Part shown: one piece after another, positions 1-11,712 of the stretch
How the letters are laid out: each line of letters opens with the position of its first letter
How positions within the stretch are numbered: position 1 is the stretch's first letter
Assembly: GCA_016748015.1 (NCBI GenBank)
Contig: JAAOMT010000135.1
Location: 761,326 to 825,325, forward strand
Source: Geosiphon pyriformis
Taxonomy: Eukaryota > Glomeromycota > Glomeromycetes > Archaeosporales > Geosiphonaceae
Reading direction: 5' to 3'
Length of the DNA: 64,000 nucleotides
Position numbers and translations under genes: made by a program
The notes under the pieces: generated by a model
Told to the model about the DNA's origin: nothing
The model's database searches: none
What the model saw: the letters and a program-made list of their open reading frames with translations, nothing else

Positions 1-2824
1 AGACGCCTCTTCTCATTGCTACATCAATCCAATTGTATTCTTCCGGTAGCATATCTCCACAAGTCAAACAAGGGGTGTTGTCCCATTTTTTACTTCTTTT
101 TATTAGATAGTCCCATCGCTCTCTGTGGCAAGCCTTGCAGTAATAACAAGTATGATTCTTATATTCTTCTTCAGGTGAAATACAGGCTCCCATTGACGAT
201 AGTTTCTTGTGGCAGTTCTTACATTTAAGGGGAATATAGGGGTGTTGTTTCCTTGGTTCAGGTTTTGAGTAAGGTATATTCTATCCAGAGGTTTTGGGTT
301 TAGTGTGTGGGGTAAAATGTTCTTGTTTTGTTTCATCAGCCTAGTTGGACGTTGATCCAAGAGCCATGAATGTTTCGATTATTGGTTTTTCTTCTTCTGG
401 TTCAAATTCAAAAGCTGGGGCTTTTTCAGAGCGTTTGTTAAATGTACCACAAATGGCAGGTACTTGGGCATGTTGTCCTTGGTAGGAAATTGTTAACTCT
501 TGTGTTTTCCAATTCAGATTAGCATTGGCTTTTTGAAGCCAATCATTTCCAACAAGAGCTTGGTACTGGGGTGCATCCATTACAAGAACTTTGACTGGAA
601 TGGTGATTCCATCAAGAGTGAATGGAAAATTGTTAATTTCTCCTACTGGTGTCTTTTTCATGCCATTAGCAGTGACAATTACTGTTTGAGCTGGTCGGTC
701 GACATTTCTTTTCAACTGTTGCATTAACTGGTAGGTAATAATGCTTCCGGCGGATCCACTGTCTAGGATCAAGTGAATGGGCTTTCCTTCTACTTCAGCT
801 TCTGTGTACATTGCAGTAATGGCTTTTTGCTCATTAGCCACTGCATTGCTAAGCAAGAATGGTGATTCATTTGCTTCAAATTCAAAAGGAAAGATATCAG
901 AAAGATTAGCATTTTCAGCAATTCGGGCTGATAGAATAGTGGTGTGGTTATAAGAAGGGTTTCGTTGTTGTTGTGCTGTAGCTCTACCTTCCGAGAGTGC
1001 AGTATGGTGAAAATCCTGTTCTTCTGGCATTGTTAAATAACTGGGTTGAGTGTGGTAGTGGTTGGGTCTTGGTTGAATGGTATTTCGGGGAACCAATTGG
1101 TTGTTCGAACTGATTCTACTGTTGTTTACTTGGTATCAGTTTTGTGGTGTGAATTGATTTTGTGTAATCAGTCTTTGAGCAGGTGCTTGATAATGTTGTG
1201 TGGGTGGTTGTTGGTATTACTGTTGGATTGGTTGTGGGGTGGGCTGATAATAGTTATTTTGGTATTGGGGTCTTGGTGAATAGTAAGCTGGTGGTAATGG
1301 TTGATAATAAGATTGCTGTGGTGAAGAGTAACGTTGATTACCCCTATTTTGTTGGTCTTGTTGCAGCTTTCTGCAATCTTTTTTCTAGTGGCCAGAGATT
1401 CCACAGTAATGGCAATTCTGGGGCTGGTTATTGGAAAGTGGTGCAAAGTTATTTTGATTTCGTCTTTGGGGTGGTTGATATCTTTGGGGTTGTTGTTGTT
1501 GGTTGGTAAAATAGTTTTCGACCTTCTTTGTGAGTTGGTCAATTTTTTCCTCAGCTGCTGAGCTGGTTTCTCCAATTGCCAAATTTACAAGTTTTGTACG
1601 ATTGGCTTCTTCTATGGCCATTTCATATTTTTTCGCATGCTGTATGGCAGAGTTTAAATCTTCTGGCACATATGGGCGAACCTTTTTAATTAGTTTATCT
1701 TTTAGACCAGCGATAAATTGATCCAAGATTTGAGCATCAGAATAATAATCGTTTGTCTCGAGTTGGTGAATCTGTCTGAGAAGTTTGTTGAATTTCCCAA
1801 TATAAGTCATAACAGATTTGGAGGGTTCTTGTTTGATATTTCGAAAACGATTGCGAAGAGTGATGGAGGTATTATTGTCAGTGAACTGTTCAAGGAAGGC
1901 TGCTTTGAAAGCATTCTAATCATTGAATAGGACAACAAGATTTTTAAACCATTCTCCTGCTGTTCCTTTGAGAAAGTAGGGAATTGTTCTTAACATTCTG
2001 GCAGCGTTCTATCCATTTGCATCTCCAGCTTTAGTAACTTGGTCGAACCATTCTTGGGGACTGGTCTCAATATCTTCTTCATTGAATTCAGAGATTTTTG
2101 TGATGTATGTTGTCATTTCGCCTTCTTTGTTTTCACTGTCTATTGATTCTTCTTTGGTTATTTCAGAGTTGTTTTCTTCATTTGCTGCTGTCTCAGAGTG
2201 TTTACTTTGATTTTCAGCTAGAAAATCAAAGAGATTGGAATTAGTTTGAAGGGGTTCTTGTTGTTTAGTGGGACTTCTGAGTGATGTAAAATCTTCTGGT
2301 CTTGTAAATCGATTCAAGGGTAAATTAGGTGTTTGTGCTTGTGCAAGTGAAGCTGGAAAAGGTGTGATAGTAAGTGGAAGTTTTGAACTGGTTCCCTGTT
2401 CAGGTGTTTGTAAATGTTTGGCAGTTGTTTTCAGTAGTATTGGAGTATTTGGGGTGGTTCTTGAATATTGCTTTAATTTGTTTTTGCCTTTGTTGCTTGT
2501 TTCTGTTTCCAATTCAAAATCAATAGTGCATTGAGACTGCACTGGATATGTTTCTTCACAGTATTTGATAATGTTAAAATTAAGTTCGTGAAAGTAAGTG
2601 GCAAGTGTTTCACTATTAAGGTCTTCAGTTCCCAACTGTGAATAGTGTGCTAAATTATTGTAAAGATTGCTTCTAACTTCTGAGATATTGTAATTTCCAA
2701 AAAGATAATTGTTGATGCAGTTTTCAATGTATTGGTATACTGATTTCTTGACAACTTTAATTCCGTCTGGAATGTTGAATCTTTGCTTGCAGTGGGTGTA
2801 AATTGATTGGTAATACTCTAGAGT
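1..2824 (-). pseudogene. gag-pol polyprotein of copy A (gag, protease, start of Cys-rich module)
   Basis: Three open segments (2635-2009, 1810-1385, 1096-341) share one minus-strand frame and are separated by in-frame stops. Gag has an acidic Ser/Thr/Glu-rich N-terminal half, a conserved retroviral-gag-like middle (around 2080-1600) and a CCHC zinc knuckle near 1400 reading CHYCGISGH-stop-KKDC. One stop near 1915 replaces a residue that is probably Trp. Upstream coding is lost in the gap. Below 341 the frame continues into Cys-rich sequence matching the complete copy. Stops without obvious frameshifts suggest decay by base substitution. It is non-functional as it stands. Confidence 0.85.
341..1096 (-). 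pseudogene. Retropepsin-like aspartic protease domain (copy A)
   Basis: This open segment of the polyprotein frame contains LILDSGSAGSIITYQL. The D-S-G triad is the retropepsin active-site signature, and the flanking hydrophobic strand pattern fits a Ty3 protease. A second conserved segment, ALVGNDWL, corresponds to the usual C-terminal flap-side motif. The downstream linker is Glu-rich and ends at MALGSTSN. Unlike copy B, where the active-site glycine is Arg, the catalytic triad here is intact, although the polyprotein upstream is interrupted by stops. Confidence 0.85.
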
Positions 2825-2879
2825 NNNNNNNNNNNNNNNNNNNNNNNNNNNNNNNNNNNNNNNNNNNNNNNNNNNNNNN
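2825..2879. other. Assembly gap (55 N)
   Basis: There are 55 N between the end of gag and the LTR. The equivalent interval in the complete copy spans about 365 bp (roughly 17055-17420: gag start, primer-binding site and LTR end). The gap length is therefore probably arbitrary. Confidence 0.95.
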
Positions 2880-3569
2880 GTTTGTAGGCTACCCTAATGA
2901 TTGTAATAAGAAAAGAAAAGAAAAATAAAAGAAGTGTAAAAGAAATAGGATTTTATCAAGGGAACCGTTTTCTATTCAGGCCTGGAGTCACTAACAGTTT
3001 ACTAAAATTGGTAGCTAATCAATTTCGAAATGTTAGTTGGGTTTTGGGGATTTTCCAAGTACAATAATTAAAGAATTTGGTTTTTCGAATTATTTGATAT
3101 TTATTTCTTTTTGTGTATATAGGAATGGTTTTAAGAGATAAATCTAAAGTAAGATACATTTTTTTGAAGAAAGAAGCTCTTCTTTTATACAACTTGTCGT
3201 CACACTATTCTATGAACTTGAACTTTGCTATTTTCTACAATTTCGCTGAACTAAAGATACATTTTGGCAAACTACAAGTTATTTTGGCAAACTATTAGAT
3301 ATTTTGGTGAACTATTAATTATTTCGGCAAATTTCTACAAATTTTGGCAAACTTCTGAATGTTACATAGTTCGGGATATTGCATGATTAATCATCGCAAT
3401 TAGGTTACATTTGTGTTGTGTATAATTTGGATTATTAATTAAATGATAATTTCGAACATTTTTGCTAATGTAATAAGTGATCATTTGAAATGATAATATA
3501 TGCTAATTAATGATAGGAATTATAAGATAATTTTATGCTAAATAATATCTCTAATTTCATTTGGTAACA
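2880..3569 (-). repeat. 5' LTR of copy A (partial, adjoins assembly gap)
   Basis: It aligns with the 971-bp LTRs of the complete copy: a shared gtaggctaccctaatga block at the gap side, the poly-A/T-rich middle, and the terminal ggtaaca. About 280 bp of the internal-side end is missing in the gap. A run of imperfect units around ATTTTGGCAAACTA lies at 3240-3355. Confidence 0.85.
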
Positions 3570-4200
3570 GTGTTCCACCCAATACTAATTATGAAAATCT
3601 GAATATATTAGACTCAACTCTGACTTGTATGCATCCAAAGCAGCTTGACTGTCTGTGAACAACCAAACTGAACTGAAAAGAGGAATACACTCAAAAGCCA
3701 GTGCTATAGCCTGTAATTCAGCCAAAGTAAAGGACATCATACCAAAAACACCAACACTCAAACCCAAGTTAATGTCCTTAAAAAAGACTGCTGCACCAGC
3801 TTTCCTGTTAACCATGCCCATGTTTTTCAGAGAACTATTTGTATAGACTAACAGAGTATCAGAACTGACACAAAACAGTTGACCAAAAATTGACTCAAAC
3901 TTATGAGATACAAAGACATTCAAAAATTCAAAACCACCCAAAAACAAAGGACTAGTAGAGAAAAAATTTGTACTATTGAGAAAAGCAACAAAAATTTTGA
4001 ACCAGTTAGGAACAAAGTCATAAGGATCAAGTCTTTTCTATCACTTGAAAGTATTCCAACTGAAGACCACACCATGATAATCACAAAGCTAGTCCACAAA
4101 AGCAATATTGTATTGCTAGAAAGAAGAAAAAAATTTGAAAAACTTAGACTCACCAAGGACAGTTGACATAGGCACACCACTCTGAAGATAGAAAAAGCTA
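3570..4200 (-). pseudogene. LINE ORF2, RNase H region
   Basis: The segment 3947-3585 reads LLVYTNSSLKNMG, then TLAELQAIALAFECIP, then LFTDSQAALDAYKSE. This is the order of the RNase H core: the first catalytic Asp/TDGS block (here mutated to TNSS), the ExxAIxxAL helix with the catalytic Glu, and the TDSQAAL block with the catalytic Asp. The frame reaches the LTR boundary of copy A after the residues WVE, before the last RNase H motif. The rest of ORF2 is presumably on the far side of copy A, outside the window. Confidence 0.8.
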
Positions 4201-5880
4201 TTTAAAGACTTACTTAGAGACAAATTATACTTAAAAAAACACAGACCACATCTGCCAAAAAGTTATTAGAAGAACTGACCCCTGTATAAACTGGAAAACA
4301 CAAAAGATAGAATAGATGCCAACTTAAAACTTGCAAGTCATAAGACCTGTAAGAAAACAAATGCCTTAAAATCCCATCAGAATTTGCAAAGTTCACAAAA
4401 AATGCCAATTTTTCTTCAAACTGAATCTGTTCAAAAGTTTTTAAATTGTAAAAGAAAGGATGATAAACCATATTACTAAAAAAATCATGAAATAGATAAG
4501 TCTTTAACTTCAAATTCTTATAAATCAAAGAATTCCATTTATTATACATACCAATAAAAATGAAACTGAATTGTGTTTTATAATTAATGACAAGATAAAG
4601 TACAGCTAATACCAAATACAAAAACTGCTTGTCTGAGATGGTTTTTTTTAAAATAAGATTGGCAAAAAACTGAACATTAGAATGTGCTTTAGCCAAGCTA
4701 GGCTTCGAAAATCTATTGGTAAACAGATAAATACTAAGATAATGATGAAATTTGCTCCTTTTGGCAATAGAAATAGATAATCCACTAATCAACAGAAAAG
4801 AACACTCAACACTACAATTAATAGGAATAACTACTGTTTTGTCATTATTTATGGAGATGTTATTAATATGGAAAAAATTACTGGCAATATTTAGAATATA
4901 CTAAATAGCACTTAAATTGCAGTTAATTTAAATAGTATTATTTACAAATACACCAATGGCAAAAAAAAAGGTTAATTTGGCTCAAGATTTAGTATAATCT
5001 GTCTTGGAAACAAAGTAAGAAATCAACTTATATTCATATAAGCTTTCTTGTTTCTTGATTTTACACAACAAAAAATCATAGAATATATGCTAAAAAAAAA
5101 GATAAAAACATCTCCTCTTGATCCAAACCATCATGTACTGAATATTTGTTTGTCAAACCAAAGTCAGTCATAATCCTGTTAATATAATTATCATGAATAC
5201 TGCCAAAAAATCAAATAAACTTGCTGCACATTTTTATTCTGACCAAACTCTTTTTGAGATGCTCTTATCCAACAGAATTATATGCCTTTCACATATTCTG
5301 TAAAACCAACCATAGCTTATGGTTTTTTTTCAATGCATCTTCAATTATTGACCCAACTGCAAAAATAGAAGACTGTGTAGTTGTACCCTTTAAAACTGAA
5401 AAATTGTTCTCACAGAAAACATCATATGTGTTGTATGTCAACAAAATTCTATTAGAAAAAACCTTAAAGAGAATTTTATGTGCAGTTTCAATTAAAGCAA
5501 TAGAACAGATATTTGTTAGAACACCTTCCCATTCATACAGTTTGGAAATCATTGAAACCCAAGCTTTTCTCCAAGAACTAGACATCAATTCATTAACTAA
5601 ACAAAAATTCAAGAGCTCTAAGAGCATATCCAAAATTGTCTTATTACAATATTTTCAAAGTTTATTAGAAATACTAAAGAGTTCAGCAGCTTTGCTATCA
5701 AGAAGATTGGAGACCACACAAAACAACTTATCAAAACCAATTGGATGCATTACCTTTAAAAAAGCTTCATCAAAAACATACTCCAAAGGTTGATATTAAT
5801 GGCACCAATCTCTGAATACATCAGCAATAACTGCATGCTTTCTGGTCCAACTCTCCATAATCATATCTACCTTGGCTTTA
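4201..5880 (-). pseudogene. LINE ORF2, reverse transcriptase and connection region
   Basis: The segment 5633-5289 reads SWRKAWVSMISK, NICSIALIETAHKILFKVF and NFSVLKGTTTQSSIF. This corresponds to LINE RT motifs from the KP(N)-type start through the PI.L block. Near 5120-5200 an open stretch reads DFGLTNKYSVHDGLDQ, the LINE-type Q-G block. The segment 4792-4214 is the post-RT connection region, with SKPSLAKAHSNVQFF. Multiple stops and frame breaks separate these parts. I did not locate an intact YxDD-type catalytic box. Confidence 0.75.
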
Positions 5881-7160
5881 ACTTACTCAGGTTTTAGAAC
5901 CAGTTTGTCATCAATTACCAGATGATTCAGCACCACTTTATGGAAAAGACATTCCAGAATGCTCCTAATAGTGTGGCTTTTATTCACCTTAAAACTCTTC
6001 ATTTTCCTATCAATAGCATATCTAATGCTTATTTCTTTAGCTCTTTTAGATTTAGCAAGTTTGCTGATATGATATGATTTTTTCACCCTAAAAAAAACAG
6101 AATGCACACAATCAGAATTAACACCAAAATTCAAGAAAGTCCTAATATTTGAGACATTATCATCATCCAAAAAAGACCAAAGATTCAACAGAGATATAAA
6201 TTTACCCTCAAGACTCACACAAGAACACCTAACAATTTTTGATACTAAAAGCTCTAATCTGTAAAATTTAGAAGATTTCTTAGTGAACTTTCCAATGTAA
6301 CTCTTGTATCATTTTCTTTTAAATGTTTTATTAGCTAATAAGATTATAATTTTGCAAACAATATTCCACATTATATCCAAATCCAAAAACCTTTTACACA
6401 TAACAAATTCATTTGAGAACATAATAACATTGGCCACTATAGCACTCTTAAACTTGCATCATTTCAATTCATTAATATTTTTGAAATCAAACTTCCAATA
6501 ATTCTTATTTGCTTGTTTGTATAGTGAGTTCAGCTATACATCCAATAATCCACCCAAATTCACAGAGACAGAAACAGCTTTGTAATTAGTATCAAAATGT
6601 TTACTGACATCCATAACATTATGACCTACCACCACATTAACCAAATTTGAAGAAATAAATATGTAATCAATTGTTTTTTTTATGCCTTTTGAATTTTTTC
6701 ATGTAGGATTCTTTATGATTAGACTTTTTAATAAAATATTAACCAATCCCAAATTGAGATATTTCTTAAAACTTGTACACCTGTGAGAACCATTTTTATT
6801 GAAGTCACCACCCAAGAAGACAAAAAAGGATTCATTTATAGTTTTTACAATTAGAAAATTAATATCACTAGCTTGGAAGAACCAAACCACAGAAGAAGCA
6901 CCAACATAGAGTCCCAAAATCAAAATAGAAAGCTTATTTTAGAAAAGTAACTTGACAGAAAAAAGCCAATTAAGCATCTTAAAAATTTTACACACATAAT
7001 GAGCCAAAGAAATGTTTATGATGATGGCAACATTAAAGCCCAAGTAACTAGAGTTCACACCAGAAATAAAGACATAGACACCATCAAACTTATCAGCAAT
7101 TCATGGATGGACTTTACTCTTTAACTTAGTTTCAGTAATAATCAAAATCAAATTGCCCAT
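5881..7160 (-). pseudogene. LINE ORF2, endonuclease domain and linker
   Basis: Starting at the Ty3 insertion point, the frame reads LILIITETKLKSKVHP, the AP-endonuclease-type TETK block. The segment 6923-6699 follows with VFLGGDFNKNGS, the GDFN block. These are hallmarks of the exonuclease/endonuclease/phosphatase fold in LINE ORF2. The segment 6218-5883 is a basic linker leading to RT. An internal stop sits near 7110 in place of the expected Trp. Confidence 0.75.
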
Positions 7161-8131
7161 TGTTATTGGAGATTTTTGGTCTCTTTTCTTGAATGTTGTA
7201 AATGTTGATTTGCTGTGAATTCATGTTTCTAGGAAGTAGTTGGACCTTCAGTAACTGAATTTATTTTCAAATTATCTCCTATAATTTGAACCACTGGGCT
7301 TATAAGTAGAATGACCAATTTCTTGCCAGTTACTTTATGTAGTTATATTGTAGTAAACGTCAACTCTTTCCCAGGAATTGCTTGTCTAGAAGCTCACTAA
7401 AAAATGTGTAGTTACTTTGCTGTGAAAGTCAACTCTTCTACAGGAATCTCATCTGTAGGCTATCCTAATGATTATAATAAAAAAAAATAAATAAATAAAA
7501 AAAATATAAAAGAAATAGAATTTATCAAGGAAAACGTTTTCTATCCAGGTCTGGAGTCACTAACAGATTATTGAAATTGGTAGCTAATCAATTTCAAAAT
7601 GTTAGTTGTGTTGAGAGAATTTCAAGTGTAATAATTTTAAGGATTTGTTTTTTTGAATATTTAATTTTTATTTAAATATATAAAAGATGATTTGTTTCAA
7701 TTAAGATATTTAAAGTAGGATGCTATGGTAAGATACTATGGGAAGATATATTTTCTTGAAGAAAGAAGCTCTTCTTTTATACAACTTGTTGTAGTACTAG
7801 TCTTTGAACTTGCACTTTTCTTTTTGTTATAATTTGGGTGAACTAAAGATACATTTAGGCGAATTTACAAGTTATTTCACTGAACTATTGATTATTTCGG
7901 CGAATTTTCATTAATTTCGGCAAATTTTGACTATGTTAAAAGGCTCAGGGTATTGTGTAATTTGATCATCTTAATTTTTAGAGTACAAATCGGATTATTG
8001 ATTGAGTAATGATATTTGATAATTTGATTAAATAATAAGTGATAATCGAAATAATAATAATATGTTAATTAATAATAGAAATTATAAGGGTAATTTCATG
8101 CTAATTAATAGCTAAAATTCTACTGGTAACA
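7161..8131 (-). repeat. 3' LTR of copy B (971 bp)
   Basis: It runs from tgttattgg at 7161 to ggtaaca at 8131, the same length as its partner. Over the first ~310 aligned bases I counted 22 differences from the 5' LTR, all of them transitions, with no indel. It contains an array of TTTCGGCRAA-like motifs at about 7855-7930. The C-terminus of the extra ORF extends into it. Confidence 0.93.
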
Positions 8132-8819
8132 TAATCTCCTCTTCAAAACTAAGCTCCGTCAAAGTCCAAGTACTATCTGTGATATTAAGATAGTGATTCA
8201 AGATAATTGAAGTAATTTGGTCTGAAAATTGTTGAAATTTTAGTTCTGTGAGTTTTCCAATGTATTGAACTTTCATTGGTTGGAGTATTGGATTTTGTAA
8301 GACGTTTTCACAAGTGTTGAATAAATTATAGAGTTTAAAAACTGCTCTAAGTTTGTAGCGAGTGTTTATTGATCCAGCTGCTGTCTTAAATTCATTGTGA
8401 ATTTGTTTTTGTATAGCCTCAGGAGTGATATTAGTTGCTTCAAGTTCCAGTTTTCGTTCATAAAGTGTTTTTCCAATATGAAAATATTTATATATAAAAG
8501 TATGTTCATTGTTCTGTTCATTAAGAAATAGTAGAAGTTTCTGTTGTATTGTGGCATTTGTTGGAATGTTAATAGGAACAATTAAAAGGTTTTCTTTCAG
8601 TGCTTGCTTCAAAAGTTCTGGTAACCTATTTCCAGAGTGATCTCTTGTTTTTCTTCTATAAAAGTGATAGTTCTGAGAATTATTTACTATTGGGGCTGTG
8701 ATTTCTTTCTGGATGTAATTAATTTGACTTCCATTAATTGTTATGGATAAGTCAGGAAGTGTTTTCAAAGCTAACATTAATTTTTGGGATATTTGTTGAA
8801 TATTTCGGGAAATAATCAT
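8112..8819 (-). CDS. Accessory 3' ORF of Ty3 copy B, unknown function (235 aa)
   Basis: This uninterrupted 235-aa ORF lies after integrase and before the 3' LTR, in a different frame from gag-pol. It starts MIISRNIQQISQKL and ends EEEIMLPVEF, its last codons falling inside the LTR and overlapping the polypurine tract. It has no signal peptide, no convincing transmembrane segment and no zinc motif. The composition is Asn/Gln/Lys/Leu-rich with predicted helical character. It sits in the env position of Ty3-like elements but does not look like an envelope protein. It stands out because gag-pol in the same element is full of stops. I do not recognise a domain. It could be a regulatory or structural accessory protein, or a captured host gene. 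Confidence 0.6.
   Translation of the reverse strand: MIISRNIQQISQKLMLALKTLPDLSITINGSQINYIQKEITAPIVNNSQNYHFYRRKTRDHSGNRLPELLKQALKENLLIVPINIPTNATIQQKLLLFLNEQNNEHTFIYKYFHIGKTLYERKLELEATNITPEAIQKQIHNEFKTAAGSINTRYKLRAVFKLYNLFNTCENVLQNPILQPMKVQYIGKLTELKFQQFSDQITSIILNHYLNITDSTWTLTELSFEEEIMLPVEF
8132..8146 (-). promoter_or_regulatory. Polypurine tract of copy B
   Basis: On the minus strand the sequence GAAGAGGAGATTA lies immediately upstream of the 3' LTR start (TGTTACC). This is the expected position for the plus-strand primer of reverse transcription. It overlaps the coding end of the accessory ORF. Confidence 0.7.
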
Positions 8820-8988
8820 AATAAAAATAACTAATTAATAACAAAGTTTGAAAAAAATAAAGAAATTTATTTTTGGGTATAGGATTTTTATTTGTTTTTG
8901 ATTATTAAATGTTTCTTTGTAATTATTTACTATTTTTGATTATGTTTTGTGGGTTATTAAAAAAAGTTATTGTAAAAATTATGTTGAA

Positions 8989-10365
8989 TTAAGTGTTCAA
9001 GTATGGTTGTTGTTCTATTATGATTATTGGTTCTAAATTTTGGGGAATATCTTCAGGATTAATTAAAGGGGAATGTGTACCAATTTGTGGAATTAATGTT
9101 TCAGGATTATTTTTGGAATGATAGTGTTTCAATCTATCTCCATGTGCAACTTTTGCTAATACTTTGTTATCAAGTCTTAACTTGTATGATCTATTGCTTA
9201 AAATTTCGTGAATATAAAATGGTTTATCCCATTTGTTTTCAAATTTTTTATTTCAATGTTTTTCAGCCTTAGTTCTGTGTAAGAAAACTTTATTTCTAAC
9301 TTTAAATTTATTGGTTATAAGTGGTAATTTGTTGTCATGTCTTTCTTTTTGTTAAGCTTGAAAATGTTCAATATGAGTTGCTGCTATCCTTTTTTTTCTT
9401 TCCAGTGTATTAAGAAGAGTGTAGGCTCTTTTTTGGAGTGTTTCTTGAAAGTTTTCTTCATTAATTGGTTGTACCAGATATGTTTCCACTGTAAAATTAA
9501 TTGGTAATGTTGCTGTTCTTCCATAAGTTAAATCAAATGGTGTGTGTTTTGTAGTATCTTGTTTTAGTGTTTTGTATGCTAATAACACTGATGGAATAAA
9601 GATATTTCATTCCTGCTCAAAATCTGTTGAGACTTTGGCTAAGATTTACACAATGTTCTGTTGAAACATTCTACAAGTCCATTTGTTTGGGGGTAATAAG
9701 GTAATAATAGAGGTTTTTTAATATTGAATTTTTCACAAATTTCTTGTATCAAGTTGTTTATAAAATGTGTTCCTTAATCAGATAAAAGTTCAATTGGACA
9801 TTCATGTCTACAAATAATGTTTTCATAGATGAAATTTGCTACTGATTTTGCATCTGCTCTTTGGATGGCTCTACCTTCAGGCCATTTGGTAAAATAATCT
9901 ACTGCAACTGCAATATAATGATTTTCTTGGGTTGTGATAGGCAGTGGTCTGACTAAATTAATTTCAACTCTGTCAAAAGGTTGTCCAACTTTGATTGAAT
10001 TTAAAGGTTCTGTGAGGCAAGTTCTTTCTCTCTTTTAACAACTATTACAAAATTTTACATATTGTTAAATGTTTTTTTGCATAAAAATAATGTTTAAGAG
10101 TTCTTTGGATTGTTCCATCTCTTCCCAAGTGTGCTGAAGAAGAGTCTGTGTGCATGTTGTATAGAATTGTTTTTTTTTCATTTTCTTGTACTAATCTAAG
10201 TGATTGGTTTGGGTTTTTACAATTTTTGTAATTAATTTTGTTGTGGTGCATGAAATATTGTTTAAATTGGTGTTGTAATCGATGTTTTTCACTTAGAGAC
10301 CAATTTTTTGGCAGGGTAAGAGTCTCCAAATAGTTTTTAAGATTGTTGTAATTTTTGAGATCCAT
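8989..10365 (-). pseudogene. Integrase domain of copy B
   Basis: The N-terminal zinc-binding part lies in 10365-10045 (HTDSSSAHLGRDGT, then the Cys pair near 10030). The catalytic core follows. The first conserved block reads DRVEINLVRPL, where the usual acidic Asp before LVGPL is Asn. The second block is YIAVAVDYFTKWPEG. The third is LLSD-stop-GTHF, a stop replacing the residue after the catalytic Asp. The NG.xExxNR block is present as TNGLVECFNR. The C-terminal part has the Ty3-type NKWDKPFYIHEIL segment. It is catalytically dead. Confidence 0.8.
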
Positions 10366-10399
10366 TGTTATTTTGTTGTTTTGTTGTTAGTAGTAAGTT

Positions 10400-11712
10400 G
10401 TGGTAAAATTGTTGGTGGTATTAATCTTGCCTTATTCTTAAGAGACTATCAACATTGGTGTGTAATTTTCTTGGTTTGTGGTGTACAAAATATTTGTAGT
10501 CTGTTAGAAAATTATTCCATTGAGACTGTTTGACACTTTGTTCAGTTTTCTTCTTATTGAGCCATTTGAGACCAATATTATCAGTTATGATGTCAAATTT
10601 TTTTCCATTTCTCAGATATTGTTGAAAGTATTTAAGAGCCCAAATGACTGCAGCAGCTTTTAGTTCAGTTGAACCATATTTGAGTTTTGTTGGTTTGAGT
10701 GTTCTACTAGCATAAGCAATTGTTCCCAGCCATTTTCATCCAATTGTGATAGGATGGCACCAAATATTATGTGTGAAGCATTAGTGGCTAGTTGAAACTA
10801 TTTGTTGAAATCTGGGTAAGCAAGAACTGGGGCTGTTGTCAATTTTGTTTTGAGAGTGTTAAATGCTTTTTGTTGTTCTTCAGTCCATTTGTATGGCACG
10901 TTTTTGTTGGTAAGGTAATTGAGTGGTTTGGCAATTTCTAAGAATCCTTTTATGAATTTCCAATAGTAAGAGGCTAATCCTACAAATTCTTATAGCTCTG
11001 TGGTATTTTTGGAAGTTTGGAAGTTTTTGACAGCACTGATTGTTTCTGGATTTGGTTTGACTCCATCTTTGTTAACAATGTATCCAAGAAAGATTAGGCT
11101 TGTTTTTCCAAAGTAACATTCCTCAATATTTAACTTTAATCCTGCTTTCTGTAATTGTTGAAAAACTTCTCACAGGTAGATAAGATGGGCTTTAAAGCTT
11201 GGTGAGTATATATCAGTGTCATCAAGATAGACAACTACTGATTGCCACAAGAACTCTTCATATACAACATCCATGAGTTGCTGAAATGTTGCTGGTGTAT
11301 TGCAGAATCCAAAAGACATAACATTGAACTCATAGTTTCCTCCTTAAGTGGTGAATGCTGTTTTGGATCTATCTTTTGGGTCTATTGCGACTTGCCAGTA
11401 TTTACTTTCTAAGTCTAAAGTTGAGAAGAACTTGGCTTTTCCTAGAGCATCTAGCATATCATTAATTCTTGGAAGAGAGTAGGCATCTCTAATTATAACA
11501 CTATTCAATTGTCTATAATCAACACAGAATCTGATTTTTCTATTTTTCTTTTTAACCAAAACTACTGGTGAGGCCTAAGGACTTTTTGATGGTTGAATCA
11601 ATTCGTTATTAAGCATTCTTTGTATCTCTTCTCTGATAAATTGGTGGCTGGCAGGTGGAACTTAATAGGCTTGTTGTCATTTTGGTAGAGCATCTTCTGT
11701 GTGAATTTGATG
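10400..11712 (-). pseudogene. Reverse transcriptase and RNase H of copy B
   Basis: The RT blocks are clear: IRFCVDYRQLN, then STLDLESKYWQVAIDP (catalytic Asp block), then near 11225-11240 VVVYLDDTDIYSPS, which contains the YLDD catalytic box. RNase H follows at about 10730-10420, with ELKAAAVIWALKYFQQY, FDIITDNIGLKWL and a C-terminal HHKPRK block. Open segments are short because of several stops. It is in frame with the upstream dUTPase. Confidence 0.85.

Larger units (their letters stand above)
1..3569 (-). mobile_element. Ty3/Gypsy LTR retrotransposon, copy A (partial, runs off left edge)
   Basis: The minus strand reads 5' LTR (3569 to 2880), an assembly gap, then gag, protease and the start of a Cys-rich module at the window edge. 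It is the same family as the complete copy at 7161-18097, and position 1 here corresponds to about 13195 there. The outer LTR end (ggtaaca on plus) is at 3563-3569 and abuts LINE RNase H sequence, so this copy also inserted into the LINE. It is decayed but keeps an apparently normal protease active site. Its dUTPase, RT, integrase and 3' LTR lie outside the window. Confidence 0.9.

Noticed and set aside
8112-8819. Env-like gene making copy B an endogenous-retrovirus-like element
   Set aside because: No signal peptide, transmembrane segment or glycoprotein-like Cys pattern in the ORF; position alone is not enough.
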